A stretch of DNA of 64,000 bases, taken from the NCBI RefSeq assembly GCF_046115515.1, contig NZ_CP175953.1, one strand, 5' to 3'. Both the position numbers and the translations under genes were made by a program. The notes beneath the pieces are model-generated. The model searched no databases. It worked only from the letters and a program-made list of their open reading frames with translations, and had not been told where the DNA came from. This document shows, piece after piece, positions 7,755 to 16,134 of the stretch. Numbering within the stretch: position 1 is the stretch's first letter; each line of letters opens with the position of its first letter. The DNA is from Gracilimonas sp017641085. GTDB lineage: Bacteria; Bacteroidota; Rhodothermia; Balneolales; Balneolaceae.

Positions 7755-7784
7755 AAAAGAGTGTTTTTTAATCTATTTGTTACA
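7755..7784 (-). promoter_or_regulatory. Second predicted ECF-sigma promoter (site B), 80 bp upstream of site A
   Basis: On the minus strand TGTAACAAA (7784-7776), thirteen bases, then ACTCTTTT (7762-7755). It resembles site A also between and after the boxes (AGA in the spacer, TACT after the downstream box), so it may be a duplicated promoter. Confidence 0.6.
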
Positions 7785-7967
7785 CATATAATCTAATTTT
7801 TAATATTTATAGCCGCCACTAAAAGATTAAAAAGGATTAATAATTCAAAAAAAATCACTTATTATTGAAGCTGTAAACATTTTGACGGATTATATGATGT
7901 GGTAATCATATGCCTGTTATCGCATAAGAAAAAAGGCACAAAGAGTGCTGAAAATTTTAATTAGTGG

Positions 7968-8540
7968 TTGGTTAGTTTGGCACAACTCAGAGTTGATTAT
8001 TCAGAATTAGTAGAAGCGCTCCAGAAGGGGAATGATGAAAAAGCCAGTGAGCTTTTATCGGAAGTGATACCCAGGCTTGAGGATTATCTTCAGGTGGTAA
8101 TGAGTGCTGAAGCAAACGCTGCAAAAGAATGTGTTCAGCAGGCCTTCCTGGATGTGTTTGAACAGGTCCGAAAAAACAACATCAAGAACAGTAAGTATAT
8201 TTTCAGTTACCTGATCAAAGCCTGCCGGCACGAGTATCTTCGCTATGTGAAGCGGCAGCATAAGTTTAATTATGACGATGAGGCTTTTAATGAAGTGTAT
8301 GAGCCTGAAGAGCAGTTCAAGAATCTACTGGATAAAGAACGACAGCGTATATTAGAAGAATGCCTGAGCGAGCTTCGTAAAAAATCGCGTGAATTTATCG
8401 AGTATTTCATGGATAAGCCCGATGCCAGCACAGACGATGCCGTTCAGGAGTTCGACCTCTCTAACGCAAACGTGCGTACGCGCAAGCACCGAATTCTAAG
8501 CCGGCTACACCATTGTTATAAGCGTAAATCCAATCAATAG
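7968..8540 (+). CDS. ECF-type RNA polymerase sigma factor
   Basis: 190 residues with the two-domain layout of group IV sigma factors. Residues about 15-95 contain the region 2 core (CVQQAFLDVFEQVRKN, then IFSYLIKACRHEYLRYVKR). Residues about 125-185 are region 4 with a helix-turn-helix (DDAVQEFDLSNANVRTRKHRIL). The first usable start is TTG at 7968; another TTG lies at 7977, and no ATG fits. It sits head-to-head with the lipoprotein array and two genes away from the anti-sigma-like protein. I infer that it recognises the TGTAACAAA-N13-ACTCTT sites. The sigma assignment is sound; the regulon is a prediction. Confidence 0.85.
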   Translation: MVSLAQLRVDYSELVEALQKGNDEKASELLSEVIPRLEDYLQVVMSAEANAAKECVQQAFLDVFEQVRKNNIKNSKYIFSYLIKACRHEYLRYVKRQHKFNYDDEAFNEVYEPEEQFKNLLDKERQRILEECLSELRKKSREFIEYFMDKPDASTDDAVQEFDLSNANVRTRKHRILSRLHHCYKRKSNQ

Positions 8541-8542
8541 GT

Positions 8543-9151
8543 TTAGAAATTAATTCTAAATCCCGAAGCAGTAACATTTATACTTTCCGTCAATTGTATC
8601 AGATCTGAAGTGATGGGGCTGTGTAAAAAATATAGCACCAGGTCGAAGACAAGCAAAAATCCACCCTGTACGATTAATGATTTCCCATACCCTTCAAGTC
8701 GGGAGGACTTCTTTCGTATTCCCCGTTCCCATAGCCAGGCTCCGGTTGCCATATACCCCACATCTAATCCGGTGTTTAAGAGCAGGAACTTGTCCAGTCT
8801 CTGAAGTTCATTTAGAGACTGAGTGTAGCTGAGCGAGGCAACATCAATTTGGGAAATACTATAAAGAGCAAAGCCTGCAATTCCCGCGTTTACAAGATTC
8901 CATCCTGCATTCATTTGATGGAAATATTTAGTTGATTTCTCGCTCAAAAAATACCCTGTTGAGCCGGATAAAATGTTCAAAGTTGCCCAACTTCCAAGAA
9001 AAATCATTCCTTTTTTTTGCAAATCATATGATTTTTGTGCGTGAAATTGAGCATCAAAAGTGCTGTTTTGTGCGTGTAACATTTCGGGTGAAATGAGAAA
9101 AAAGGCTCCCAAAAAAAGGAAAATAAAAGGCAAAATTTGCTTGTAACACAT
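8543..9151 (-). CDS. Conserved-type membrane protein of unknown function
   Basis: 202 residues. An N-terminal signal peptide (residues 1-27, ending LHAQ) is followed by about four hydrophobic segments: roughly 47-69, 81-102, 122-141 and 158-180. Short charged loops separate them, and QKKGMIFLGSWATLNI precedes the first. I do not recognise a catalytic motif. It converges with the sigma gene, with two bases between the stops, so it need not belong to the CHAT locus. On the other side, a 12-base gap separates it from pdeM on the same strand, so it may be the tail of the helicase/PdeM transcript. Confidence 0.6.
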   Translation of the reverse strand: MCYKQILPFIFLFLGAFFLISPEMLHAQNSTFDAQFHAQKSYDLQKKGMIFLGSWATLNILSGSTGYFLSEKSTKYFHQMNAGWNLVNAGIAGFALYSISQIDVASLSYTQSLNELQRLDKFLLLNTGLDVGYMATGAWLWERGIRKKSSRLEGYGKSLIVQGGFLLVFDLVLYFLHSPITSDLIQLTESINVTASGFRINF

Positions 9152-9163
9152 TTTTAGTGAAGG

Positions 9164-9829
9164 CTAAGAATTGACGGGTATTTGTATTATCTCCTGCTCA
9201 ACTATCGCAAAAACAGATTCATTCTGTGCGGGATTAATTCTGTAACTGCCGGTAAAACTTCCAAAAGCAGGGAGTAAGGCAGCTTGTTTACCAAAGTAAA
9301 AGCAGGGTACATAAAGGTTTTGACGTGCTTTTCCTTTGAGCTTAACGGCCGGATGAATATGCCCGGATATGCAATAAGAGTTCGAGTCCTGATTTTCGGA
9401 TTCATCATGGAGGAAAGTAAATGGAGAAGCGTGAAATTGGTTCACACAATTCAACCCCATCTTTTCATATTCAAAACCGGTTAAGAGGTCATGGTTTCCG
9501 ATAGTAAGTATCATTTCAGTAGCCGCATGGGCCTGCCTCCATTCTTTGAATTGCTCGATTTCGTTGTTCGATTCACTATGAAATAAATCGCCGAGGAAGA
9601 GTACTTTTTCAGGTTCGATCTTCACAACAAGTTCATTTAACCGGGTTATGTTGGACTCATTAACAGAGTTTGGTACCGCGATTCCATGTTTACGGAAATG
9701 GCCTGATTTCCCGAGATGTACATCGGAGACCACAAGCATTTTTTGTTCTTTCCAGAACAAGGCTTTTTGCGGGAGCAGCTTTAATGTTTGGCTTTTAAGT
9801 TTAAACTGTTGTGCGTTCTTGAACCTCAT
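9164..9829 (-). CDS. pdeM: Ligase-associated DNA-damage-response endonuclease PdeM
   Basis: 221 residues, a calcineurin-like metallophosphoesterase. The metal-binding motifs are visible in order: SDVHLG (Asp36, His38), FLGDLFHS, GNHD and SGHIHP. This family forms a conserved bacterial DNA-repair cassette with an Lhr-like helicase, an ATP-dependent DNA ligase and an MBL-type exonuclease. The start ATG overlaps the helicase stop by four bases (ATGA), so the two are translationally coupled. The ligase and exonuclease members are not in this window. Confidence 0.88.
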   Translation of the reverse strand: MRFKNAQQFKLKSQTLKLLPQKALFWKEQKMLVVSDVHLGKSGHFRKHGIAVPNSVNESNITRLNELVVKIEPEKVLFLGDLFHSESNNEIEQFKEWRQAHAATEMILTIGNHDLLTGFEYEKMGLNCVNQFHASPFTFLHDESENQDSNSYCISGHIHPAVKLKGKARQNLYVPCFYFGKQAALLPAFGSFTGSYRINPAQNESVFAIVEQEIIQIPVNS

Positions 9830-12282
9830 TTCACATGCTTTTCTAATTGCAGCTGCATTTTTTTGATGCGGTCTGTCAGTTTCTCGGAGCTAAGCTTTTC
9901 TCTAAGGCGATCTACCATAATAGGAAAAGCATAAGGAGTAAATCGCTCGGTAAGATTGAAAACAATTGTCTGTTCGGAAATCTTTTTCAGGGCTTTGCGT
10001 AGCCTTACCTCGTCAAGCTGAATGCTCATCACTTCATCAAAAGCTTGTTGAATGAGCAAATGATCGGGTTCATGTTCCATAAACACATCAAAAAAGAGGC
10101 TGCTCGACATTTGAAGATGCTTGTTGGTTTTGGGTTGTCCCGGAAACCCCTGAAATACTAAGCCTGCTATCTGACAAATTTCTCTGAACCTGCGCTTGGC
10201 CAACTCAGCACTGTTGATGCTGGCCATGATGTCTTCCACAAGGTTATCTGCAGAAAACAGGTCATTTTCCAAAGCTGCTTCGATGGGAATATCCTGATCG
10301 GAAAGTAATTCGAAGCCGTAATCATTCATGGCAATCGAAAACGTGATGGGCGTCATCTTGGAGAGGCGGTGGGCAATCAGGGCCGACATTCCTTCATGCA
10401 CATAACGCCCTTCAAACGGAAAGAAAAATACATGGCACCCTTCTCGAGAAAAAGATTTTTCAATCAGAAACTGATCTTCATCTGGCAAAACAGACCAATC
10501 CCGCTGAATCTCAAAAAGCGGTTCAAGTTTTTTAAGCTCGACATCATCATAACCACCTGCAACGGCCTGATGCATTTTTTTACGAAGAATATGGGTCATG
10601 TTAGAAGAAAGAGACATGCGTCCTCCCATATAGCTGGGAACTTTGGAAGAAGTGCCCTTTGCTCTTCGAACATAGACCGTCATGTCCTTCATTTTTATAA
10701 GCTCGAGATTACGGCCTGCAAACCAAAAGGTATCTCCAATATTAAGTTGAGCAATAAACCATTCTTCAACGGCTCCCAGTGATCTTCCGCTCATGTATTT
10801 TACCCGCAACATGGCGTCGCTGGCAATGGTACCGATACTCATTCGGTGCCGTCGAGCAATCTTCCGGCTGGTTACTTTATACAATCTGTCTTCATCAATC
10901 TCTACTTTTGAGTATTCGTTATATCTGCTCAGTGATTTTCCGCCAACGGTGATGAATCGCAGAATACCCTTCCATTCTTTTTCGGATAACGTTTGATAGG
11001 CGAAAGTGTCCTTTACTTCTGTGAAAATTTCATCGGGATAAAATCCATCTGAAACAGCAAGAGTGACCAGGTACTGAATCAATACATCATAAGGTTTTAG
11101 AATCGGCTCGCGACTTTCCATTTCACCGGAGTGGATGGCCGATTTTAAGGCAGCAGCTTCAACCAACTCCAGGGCATGGGTGGGAACAAAATAAATTCTG
11201 CTGGTAGAACCGGGTTGATGTCCGCTGCGACCGGCTCGCTGCATGAATCGTGCTACTCCTTTTGGACTTCCGATTTGGATCACGGTTTCAACAGGGCTGA
11301 AATCAACTCCCAAGTCCAGGCTGGAGGTGCAAACGACCGCTTTTAAAATGCCCTCGTGCAGGGAAGCTTCAACCCAATCCCTTACCTTGCGGTAGAGCGA
11401 GCCATGATGAATGGCGATGGCTCCGGCTAAATCTGGCCGGGCTTCCAGCAGGTTTTGGAACCAGATTTCCGATTGGGCACGGGTATTGGTAAAAATTAGG
11501 GTGGAGCGGCTTTCATCAATAATCGGGAGAATTTTTGGGAGCAGTTTCAACCCCAGGTGACCGTACCATGGAAAGTTTTCCATTTCATCGGGGAGGACGG
11601 AGATGGCTTCGATGTTTTTCGGAACGTTTGCCTTAATTATGACGGCTTCTTCATGATTAGGTCCCAGCAACACATCCTGTGCTTCGTCAAGGTTCCCTAT
11701 GGTAGCTGAAATTCCCCATACCTGTAGTTCTGGTCGAAGTCCTTTTAGCCTTGATAGTCCAAGCTCTGTTTGAATACCTCGTTTCGAACCCAGTAATTCA
11801 TGCCATTCATCTACAATTACCGTATCCAGATTTTTGAAATGCCGTTCGTAGTTTTTTTGTGCTAGTAAGATATGTACGCTTTCCGGAGTGGTGATGAGAA
11901 CTTCCGGCATCTTCCGGTTTTGCTTTTGCTTTACGGATTGAGACACGTCTCCGGTGCGTCGCCCTATTTCCCAGAGAATTCCTATTTCATCAACCGAGCT
12001 TTGAAGAGCTTTCTGAATGTCTTTAGCTAATGCCCTAAGCGGTGTAATCCATAAAACTTTCAGCCCGTTTTTCTCTTTCTTGCTGTACTGTTCGGGGTGT
12101 TCATCAATCCATTTGATGAGATTCGGCATAAACAAGGCAAAGGTCTTACCACTTCCGGTTGGGGCATTCAGTAATCCCTGTTTACCATTAAGAAAGGCAT
12201 TCCAAACCTCCTGCTGAAAGGGGAAGATATTCCAGCCCCTGGCTTCAAACCAGTGTTCAATAATTTGTTTGCCTTTACTCAT
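9826..12282 (-). CDS. Ligase-associated DEXH-box helicase (Lhr-core type)
   Basis: 818 residues, a superfamily 2 helicase of the short Lhr type. Walker A APTGSGKT is at 40-47, the DEWH box at 158-161 and SATIG near 193-197. A second RecA domain carries STLIFTNTR and motif VI (QRAGRSGHQPG). The C-terminal part holds the winged-helix and Lhr-specific domains. The pairing with pdeM supports the DNA-damage-repair assignment. It is divergent from acs; its promoter should lie in 12283-12389. Confidence 0.9.
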   Translation of the reverse strand: MSKGKQIIEHWFEARGWNIFPFQQEVWNAFLNGKQGLLNAPTGSGKTFALFMPNLIKWIDEHPEQYSKKEKNGLKVLWITPLRALAKDIQKALQSSVDEIGILWEIGRRTGDVSQSVKQKQNRKMPEVLITTPESVHILLAQKNYERHFKNLDTVIVDEWHELLGSKRGIQTELGLSRLKGLRPELQVWGISATIGNLDEAQDVLLGPNHEEAVIIKANVPKNIEAISVLPDEMENFPWYGHLGLKLLPKILPIIDESRSTLIFTNTRAQSEIWFQNLLEARPDLAGAIAIHHGSLYRKVRDWVEASLHEGILKAVVCTSSLDLGVDFSPVETVIQIGSPKGVARFMQRAGRSGHQPGSTSRIYFVPTHALELVEAAALKSAIHSGEMESREPILKPYDVLIQYLVTLAVSDGFYPDEIFTEVKDTFAYQTLSEKEWKGILRFITVGGKSLSRYNEYSKVEIDEDRLYKVTSRKIARRHRMSIGTIASDAMLRVKYMSGRSLGAVEEWFIAQLNIGDTFWFAGRNLELIKMKDMTVYVRRAKGTSSKVPSYMGGRMSLSSNMTHILRKKMHQAVAGGYDDVELKKLEPLFEIQRDWSVLPDEDQFLIEKSFSREGCHVFFFPFEGRYVHEGMSALIAHRLSKMTPITFSIAMNDYGFELLSDQDIPIEAALENDLFSADNLVEDIMASINSAELAKRRFREICQIAGLVFQGFPGQPKTNKHLQMSSSLFFDVFMEHEPDHLLIQQAFDEVMSIQLDEVRLRKALKKISEQTIVFNLTERFTPYAFPIMVDRLREKLSSEKLTDRIKKMQLQLEKHVK

Positions 12283-12389
12283 CTATGTGCATAAAAAAAG
12301 TTAAATCTTCTCAAAACGAGAGTTTGACTTGATTATCCGCAAAAAAACCTTCAACATCAGCAAAATTGAATAACCAAACTGAATAAAAA

Positions 12390-14288
12390 ATGTGGCTTAA
12401 TATAAAATCGTTCGACGAGTACAAAGAGAATTTTGAGGAAAGTAAAAAAGACCGGTTGAAATTCTGGGACCATGAGGCTGGAACGTTCTATTGGCGAAAG
12501 CGGTGGGATAAAACCCAAAGCGGAAGTTTTGAAGATGCAAACATCAAATGGTTTGAGGGTGGTAAGCTGAATATCACTGAAAATGCCTTAGACCGTCACC
12601 TGAATACCATTGGCAATAAAACAGCATTTATATTTGAGCCGAATCACCCGGATTCCTTTCGTCGAACCATCACCTATAAACAGCTGCATGAAGATGTATG
12701 CCGATTTTCAAATGTGCTGGAGAGCAAAGGTGTTGAAAAAGGGGACCGTGTTGTTATCTACATGGCGATGACCCCGGAGCTAGTAATTGCAGCTCTTGCC
12801 TGTGCCCGTATTGGAGCTGTACATTCTATCGTATTTGCCGGCTTTTCAGCTCAATCACTGTCAGAGCGAATCAACGATTGCGAGGCAAAGATGCTGATTA
12901 CCAATGACGGACTTCGCCGTGGCGACAAGCACGTTCCATTGAAAGATATTTCTGACGAAGCACTGGAAAGCAGCCCTTCTATTAAAAGCGTGATTGTATG
13001 CCAGCGCACCAACCGTGAAATTGACTGGAAAGAAGGACGTGATGAATGGTGGCATAACCTGATTCGTAATGCATCCAGAGAACATGAAGCGGTTGAGATG
13101 GATGCTGAAGACCCGCTTTTCATTCTATATACATCTGGTTCTACAGGCAAGCCAAAAGGTGTGGTACACACTTGCGGAGGCTATATGGTGTACACCAGTT
13201 ATTCGTTCCGTCAGGTATTCCAGGTTGGAGCCGATGACATTTACTGGTGTACGGCCGATGCTGGCTGGATTACCGGTCACAGTTATATTATTTACGGCCC
13301 TCTTTTTAATGGAGCAACCGGAATTATTTTTGAAGGAACTCCTACTTATCCTGATGCTGGTCGGCTTTGGGAGGTTGTAGAGAAATACGAGGTAACACAT
13401 TTCTATACGGCACCGACCGCTATTCGGGCGTTGATGTCGTACGATATTGACTATGTGAAGAAGTATGATCTGAGTTCGCTGAAAGTACTTGGCACCGTGG
13501 GTGAACCGATAAACGAAGAAGCCTGGCATTGGTATGATGAACATATCGGCGGTGGAGAATGCCCGATCGTAGATACCTGGTGGCAGACCGAAACGGGAGG
13601 AATCATGATTTCACCACTGGCCGGAATCACCCCAACCAAACCGGGATTTGCGACTCTTCCATTGCCCGGAGTTTTCCCGGTGTTAATGGATGAAGACGGA
13701 AATGAGATTGAAGGAAATGAGGTATCCGGTAACTTATGTATCAAACATCCATGGCCATCTATAGCCCGAACGGTGTATGGAGATCATGACCGGTATATTC
13801 AAACCTATCTGAGTACCTATAAGGGCTATTACTTTACCGGCGATGGTTGCCGCAGGGATGAAGACGGCTATTACCGCATTACAGGAAGAGTGGATGATGT
13901 GCTTAATGTTTCCGGCCACCGACTGGGTACAGCTGAAATTGAAAATGCACTTGATGAACATGAGAAAGTAGTGGAAACAGCTGTTGTGGGTTATCCGCAC
14001 GACATCAAAGGGCAGGGTGTCTTCGCCTTCATGATTTGTGATGAAGAAATCAAGGATCCGGAGGCGTTCAAAAAAGAGCTGAATGATCTGGTTACAAAAA
14101 TCATCAGTCCCATTGCCAAGCCGGACAAGATCCAAATTGTTGCCGGATTACCGAAAACCCGTTCCGGTAAAATCATGCGCCGCATTCTTCGGAAGATTGC
14201 TGCCAATGATCTCGATAATCTTGGAGATACTTCAACGCTGCTGGATCCAAGTGTGGTAGAAGATATCAAGAAAGGCACAGCATATTAA
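12390..14288 (+). CDS. acs: Acetyl-CoA synthetase (AMP-forming)
   Basis: 632 residues, close to the usual 640-650. It activates acetate to acetyl-CoA through acetyl-AMP in the cytoplasm. The P-loop YTSGSTGKPKG, the acetate/CoA-binding region around WWQTETGG, and the hinge GRVDDVLNVSGHRLGT are all present. Lys594 in RSGKIMRR is the adenylation lysine that is acetylated in regulated Acs enzymes. It is a single gene ended by a hairpin at 14296. Confidence 0.95.
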   Translation: MWLNIKSFDEYKENFEESKKDRLKFWDHEAGTFYWRKRWDKTQSGSFEDANIKWFEGGKLNITENALDRHLNTIGNKTAFIFEPNHPDSFRRTITYKQLHEDVCRFSNVLESKGVEKGDRVVIYMAMTPELVIAALACARIGAVHSIVFAGFSAQSLSERINDCEAKMLITNDGLRRGDKHVPLKDISDEALESSPSIKSVIVCQRTNREIDWKEGRDEWWHNLIRNASREHEAVEMDAEDPLFILYTSGSTGKPKGVVHTCGGYMVYTSYSFRQVFQVGADDIYWCTADAGWITGHSYIIYGPLFNGATGIIFEGTPTYPDAGRLWEVVEKYEVTHFYTAPTAIRALMSYDIDYVKKYDLSSLKVLGTVGEPINEEAWHWYDEHIGGGECPIVDTWWQTETGGIMISPLAGITPTKPGFATLPLPGVFPVLMDEDGNEIEGNEVSGNLCIKHPWPSIARTVYGDHDRYIQTYLSTYKGYYFTGDGCRRDEDGYYRITGRVDDVLNVSGHRLGTAEIENALDEHEKVVETAVVGYPHDIKGQGVFAFMICDEEIKDPEAFKKELNDLVTKIISPIAKPDKIQIVAGLPKTRSGKIMRRILRKIAANDLDNLGDTSTLLDPSVVEDIKKGTAY

Positions 14289-14295
14289 TTTCAGC

Positions 14296-14321
14296 AGGAA
14301 CGTATCATGTGATACGTTCCT
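14296..14321. terminator. Palindromic terminator between acs and a convergent gene
   Basis: Two 12-base arms, AGGAACGTATCA and its complement, around a two-base centre. It ends five bases before the stop of the convergent membrane-protein gene. Confidence 0.7.
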
Positions 14322-14325
14322 ACTA

Positions 14326-14694
14326 TTACAAACCGATTAAATAACCTGCGGGTAGAAGTAATAGACTGATCATCAGAATAATCAATCGAAACCGGGTTCT
14401 GACAAACATTGGATGAAAGAAGAGTCCAAAGGTGAGAGGTTTTTCATTGGTCATCCAATCATAATAATGATGACGGTGAACGGAGCCCAAAGCCATGGTT
14501 ACATGTCCGTGCAGGATGGTAAGCATAAAAGGAACCGCAAAGAAAAAGGCGCCGATGTACCTGAAAAGGATATCCATACCAATCAAGCCCGCTCCAAAAT
14601 AGTACGGCCACGCAAAAAGCACCATCATAGGTACGGTAAGCAACCAGTTGATGATAGAAATGCGTTTGTAATTCGATTCAGCTAATTCTGACAT
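14326..14694 (-). CDS. Small membrane protein of unknown function
   Basis: 122 residues with three hydrophobic segments (about 12-33, 41-62 and 103-121). A His-rich loop, HGHVTMALGSVHRHHYYDW, follows the second segment and might bind metal or haem. I do not recognise the family. The length, membrane pattern and clean frame between two real genes support it as coding. It lies downstream of the alanine dehydrogenase gene on the same strand, separated by a heptad-type hairpin. Confidence 0.55.
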   Translation of the reverse strand: MSELAESNYKRISIINWLLTVPMMVLFAWPYYFGAGLIGMDILFRYIGAFFFAVPFMLTILHGHVTMALGSVHRHHYYDWMTNEKPLTFGLFFHPMFVRTRFRLIILMISLLLLPAGYLIGL

Positions 14695-14696
14695 CA

Positions 14697-14776
14697 GGTA
14701 ATTAGAGATTAGGGATTATGAATTTTGAATGTTCCATAAAGCAGGTATTCATAATCCATAATTTCCAATTCATAAT
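14697..14776. repeat. Heptad-period intergenic palindrome
   Basis: The left half reads in steps of seven (AATTAGA GATTAGG GATTATG). The right half reads ATTCATA ATCCATA ATTTCCA ATTCATA ATTTCAA. The two halves are partly complementary, so the transcript can fold into a long hairpin between ald and the next gene. Confidence 0.6.
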
Positions 14777-14777
14777 T

Positions 14778-15992
14778 TCAAATTTGGGAGGCAATAAGCA
14801 TTTCGATCTCTCGGTACGGCATGTCAAACATTTTGGCCAGAGTTTTCTTGGTGATATGCTTTTTATAGGAATAAGTGCCGTTTCTTAGGGCTACATTTTC
14901 CCACAGACATTCCTTAACTCCACCGGCGTTTCCAATCGCTAAAATGTATGGTACCAGTACGTTATTAAGGGCGTAGGTAGCTGTACGGGGAACATTTGCC
15001 GGGATGTTGGGCACACAATGATGAATAACATCATGCTCAGAATAAACAGGATTGGAATGAGTGGTAGGCCGGCTGGTAGCTACACATCCACCCTGATCAA
15101 TAACCGTATCTACAATTACACTTCCGGCCTTCATACCGGCCACCATTTCATCAGTAACCCAGCAGGGCGATCGTTCACCTTCGGCCATGGCTGCACCAAT
15201 GATAATATCCGCAAATTTCAGGGCGGTACTTAAATACTGATGATTGGCTACAGCCGTAATGATTCGCCGGTCAAGGGCGTTTTCAAGTCGTCGCAGAGCG
15301 GTTAAATCGGTATCCATTACAAAAACCTGTGCGCCATAACCGAGAGCTGTTCGTGCTGCATATTCGCCGGTAATGCCGGCTCCCAAAATAACCACAGTAG
15401 CAGGCGGGACCCCGGAAATTCCACCCAACATAATACCTTGTCCGCCGCTCATGCTCTCCAGGTAGTGAGCCGCAATTTGTACCGACATTGAACCCGTAAT
15501 TTCATGCATCATTCTTACGATGGGGAATTCTTTGTCTTCCCCCCGGATAAACTCATAGCCAATCCCGATTATGGACTTTTCGGTGAGAGCTTTCAGGTAA
15601 TCTTCGGTTTGGCTACCCATGTGGAGGGCTGAAATCAAAGCTTGTCCGGGTTGCAAAAGCTTGAACTCATCTTTAGTGAGCGGTGCAATTTTTAGAATTA
15701 AATCTGATTTTTTAAAAACATCATCAGGAGAGTAGGCGATTTCGGCACCAGCATCGGCATACTCGCGATCGGGGAAGTTGGCATCCTCTCCTGCTCCCTT
15801 TTCGATGAAAATTTCGTGTCCGTTTGCCTTCAAAATGGAAGCACCACCGGGAGTCAGCGAGACCCGACGTTCGTCAAAAGAGATCTCTTTCGGTAAACCA
15901 ATTTTCAGGGAAACTTCACTTTTGGAACGCATGAGATGTTTCTCGAGCGTCTTCAGACCAATCTGTTCCGTATCCAAAGGTTTAATGTCCAT
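14778..15992 (-). CDS. ald: Alanine dehydrogenase
   Basis: 404 residues of the AlaDH/PNT family: NAD-dependent conversion of L-alanine and pyruvate in the cytoplasm. The substrate-side N-terminal domain begins GLPKEISFDERRVSLTPGG, with the catalytic His region in ALHMGSQ. The Rossmann motif is VVILGAGITGEYAART, and VDTVIDQGGC carries the conserved Asp. An extension of about 27 residues before the usual start is common in Bacteroidota relatives. The transhydrogenase alpha subunit is the close alternative, but there is no pntB next to it. Confidence 0.85.
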   Translation of the reverse strand: MDIKPLDTEQIGLKTLEKHLMRSKSEVSLKIGLPKEISFDERRVSLTPGGASILKANGHEIFIEKGAGEDANFPDREYADAGAEIAYSPDDVFKKSDLILKIAPLTKDEFKLLQPGQALISALHMGSQTEDYLKALTEKSIIGIGYEFIRGEDKEFPIVRMMHEITGSMSVQIAAHYLESMSGGQGIMLGGISGVPPATVVILGAGITGEYAARTALGYGAQVFVMDTDLTALRRLENALDRRIITAVANHQYLSTALKFADIIIGAAMAEGERSPCWVTDEMVAGMKAGSVIVDTVIDQGGCVATSRPTTHSNPVYSEHDVIHHCVPNIPANVPRTATYALNNVLVPYILAIGNAGGVKECLWENVALRNGTYSYKKHITKKTLAKMFDMPYREIEMLIASQI

Positions 15993-16054
15993 ATACCGCG
16001 GGAATTAGGTGAATTTCGGGAAGATAGGGAATTTTAGGGAGGGATAAAGTGGGG

Positions 16055-16133
16055 AGTGAATTGGTGATGAAGTGATAGGGTGATAGGGTGATGAAGTGGT
16101 TAAGCAAAACATCACCACATCACCTTATCATTT
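16055..16133. repeat. Octamer-period intergenic hairpin
   Basis: The left arm repeats in steps of eight (GTGATGAA GTGATAGG GTGATAGG GTGATGAA GTGG). A loop follows, then the right arm CATCACCACATCACCTTATCA is roughly its complement. It lies between ligA and ald, both on the minus strand, and ends at the ligA stop. Confidence 0.65.
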
Positions 16134-16134
16134 G

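Larger units (their letters stand above)
7638..7967. other. Divergent regulatory region between lipoprotein array and ECF sigma gene
   Basis: 330 AT-rich bases without a gene. It contains two predicted ECF promoters facing the array, exactly 80 bases apart (7675-7704 and 7755-7784). I found no copy of the motif facing the sigma gene, so the sigma gene may use a housekeeping promoter between about 7800 and 7967. Confidence 0.7.

Noticed and set aside
12851..13544. Long antisense ORFs inside acs and similar ones inside ppc, ligA, uvrA and clpB
   Set aside because: They lie opposite strongly conserved enzymes, show no recognisable domains and have the composition expected of reverse frames.
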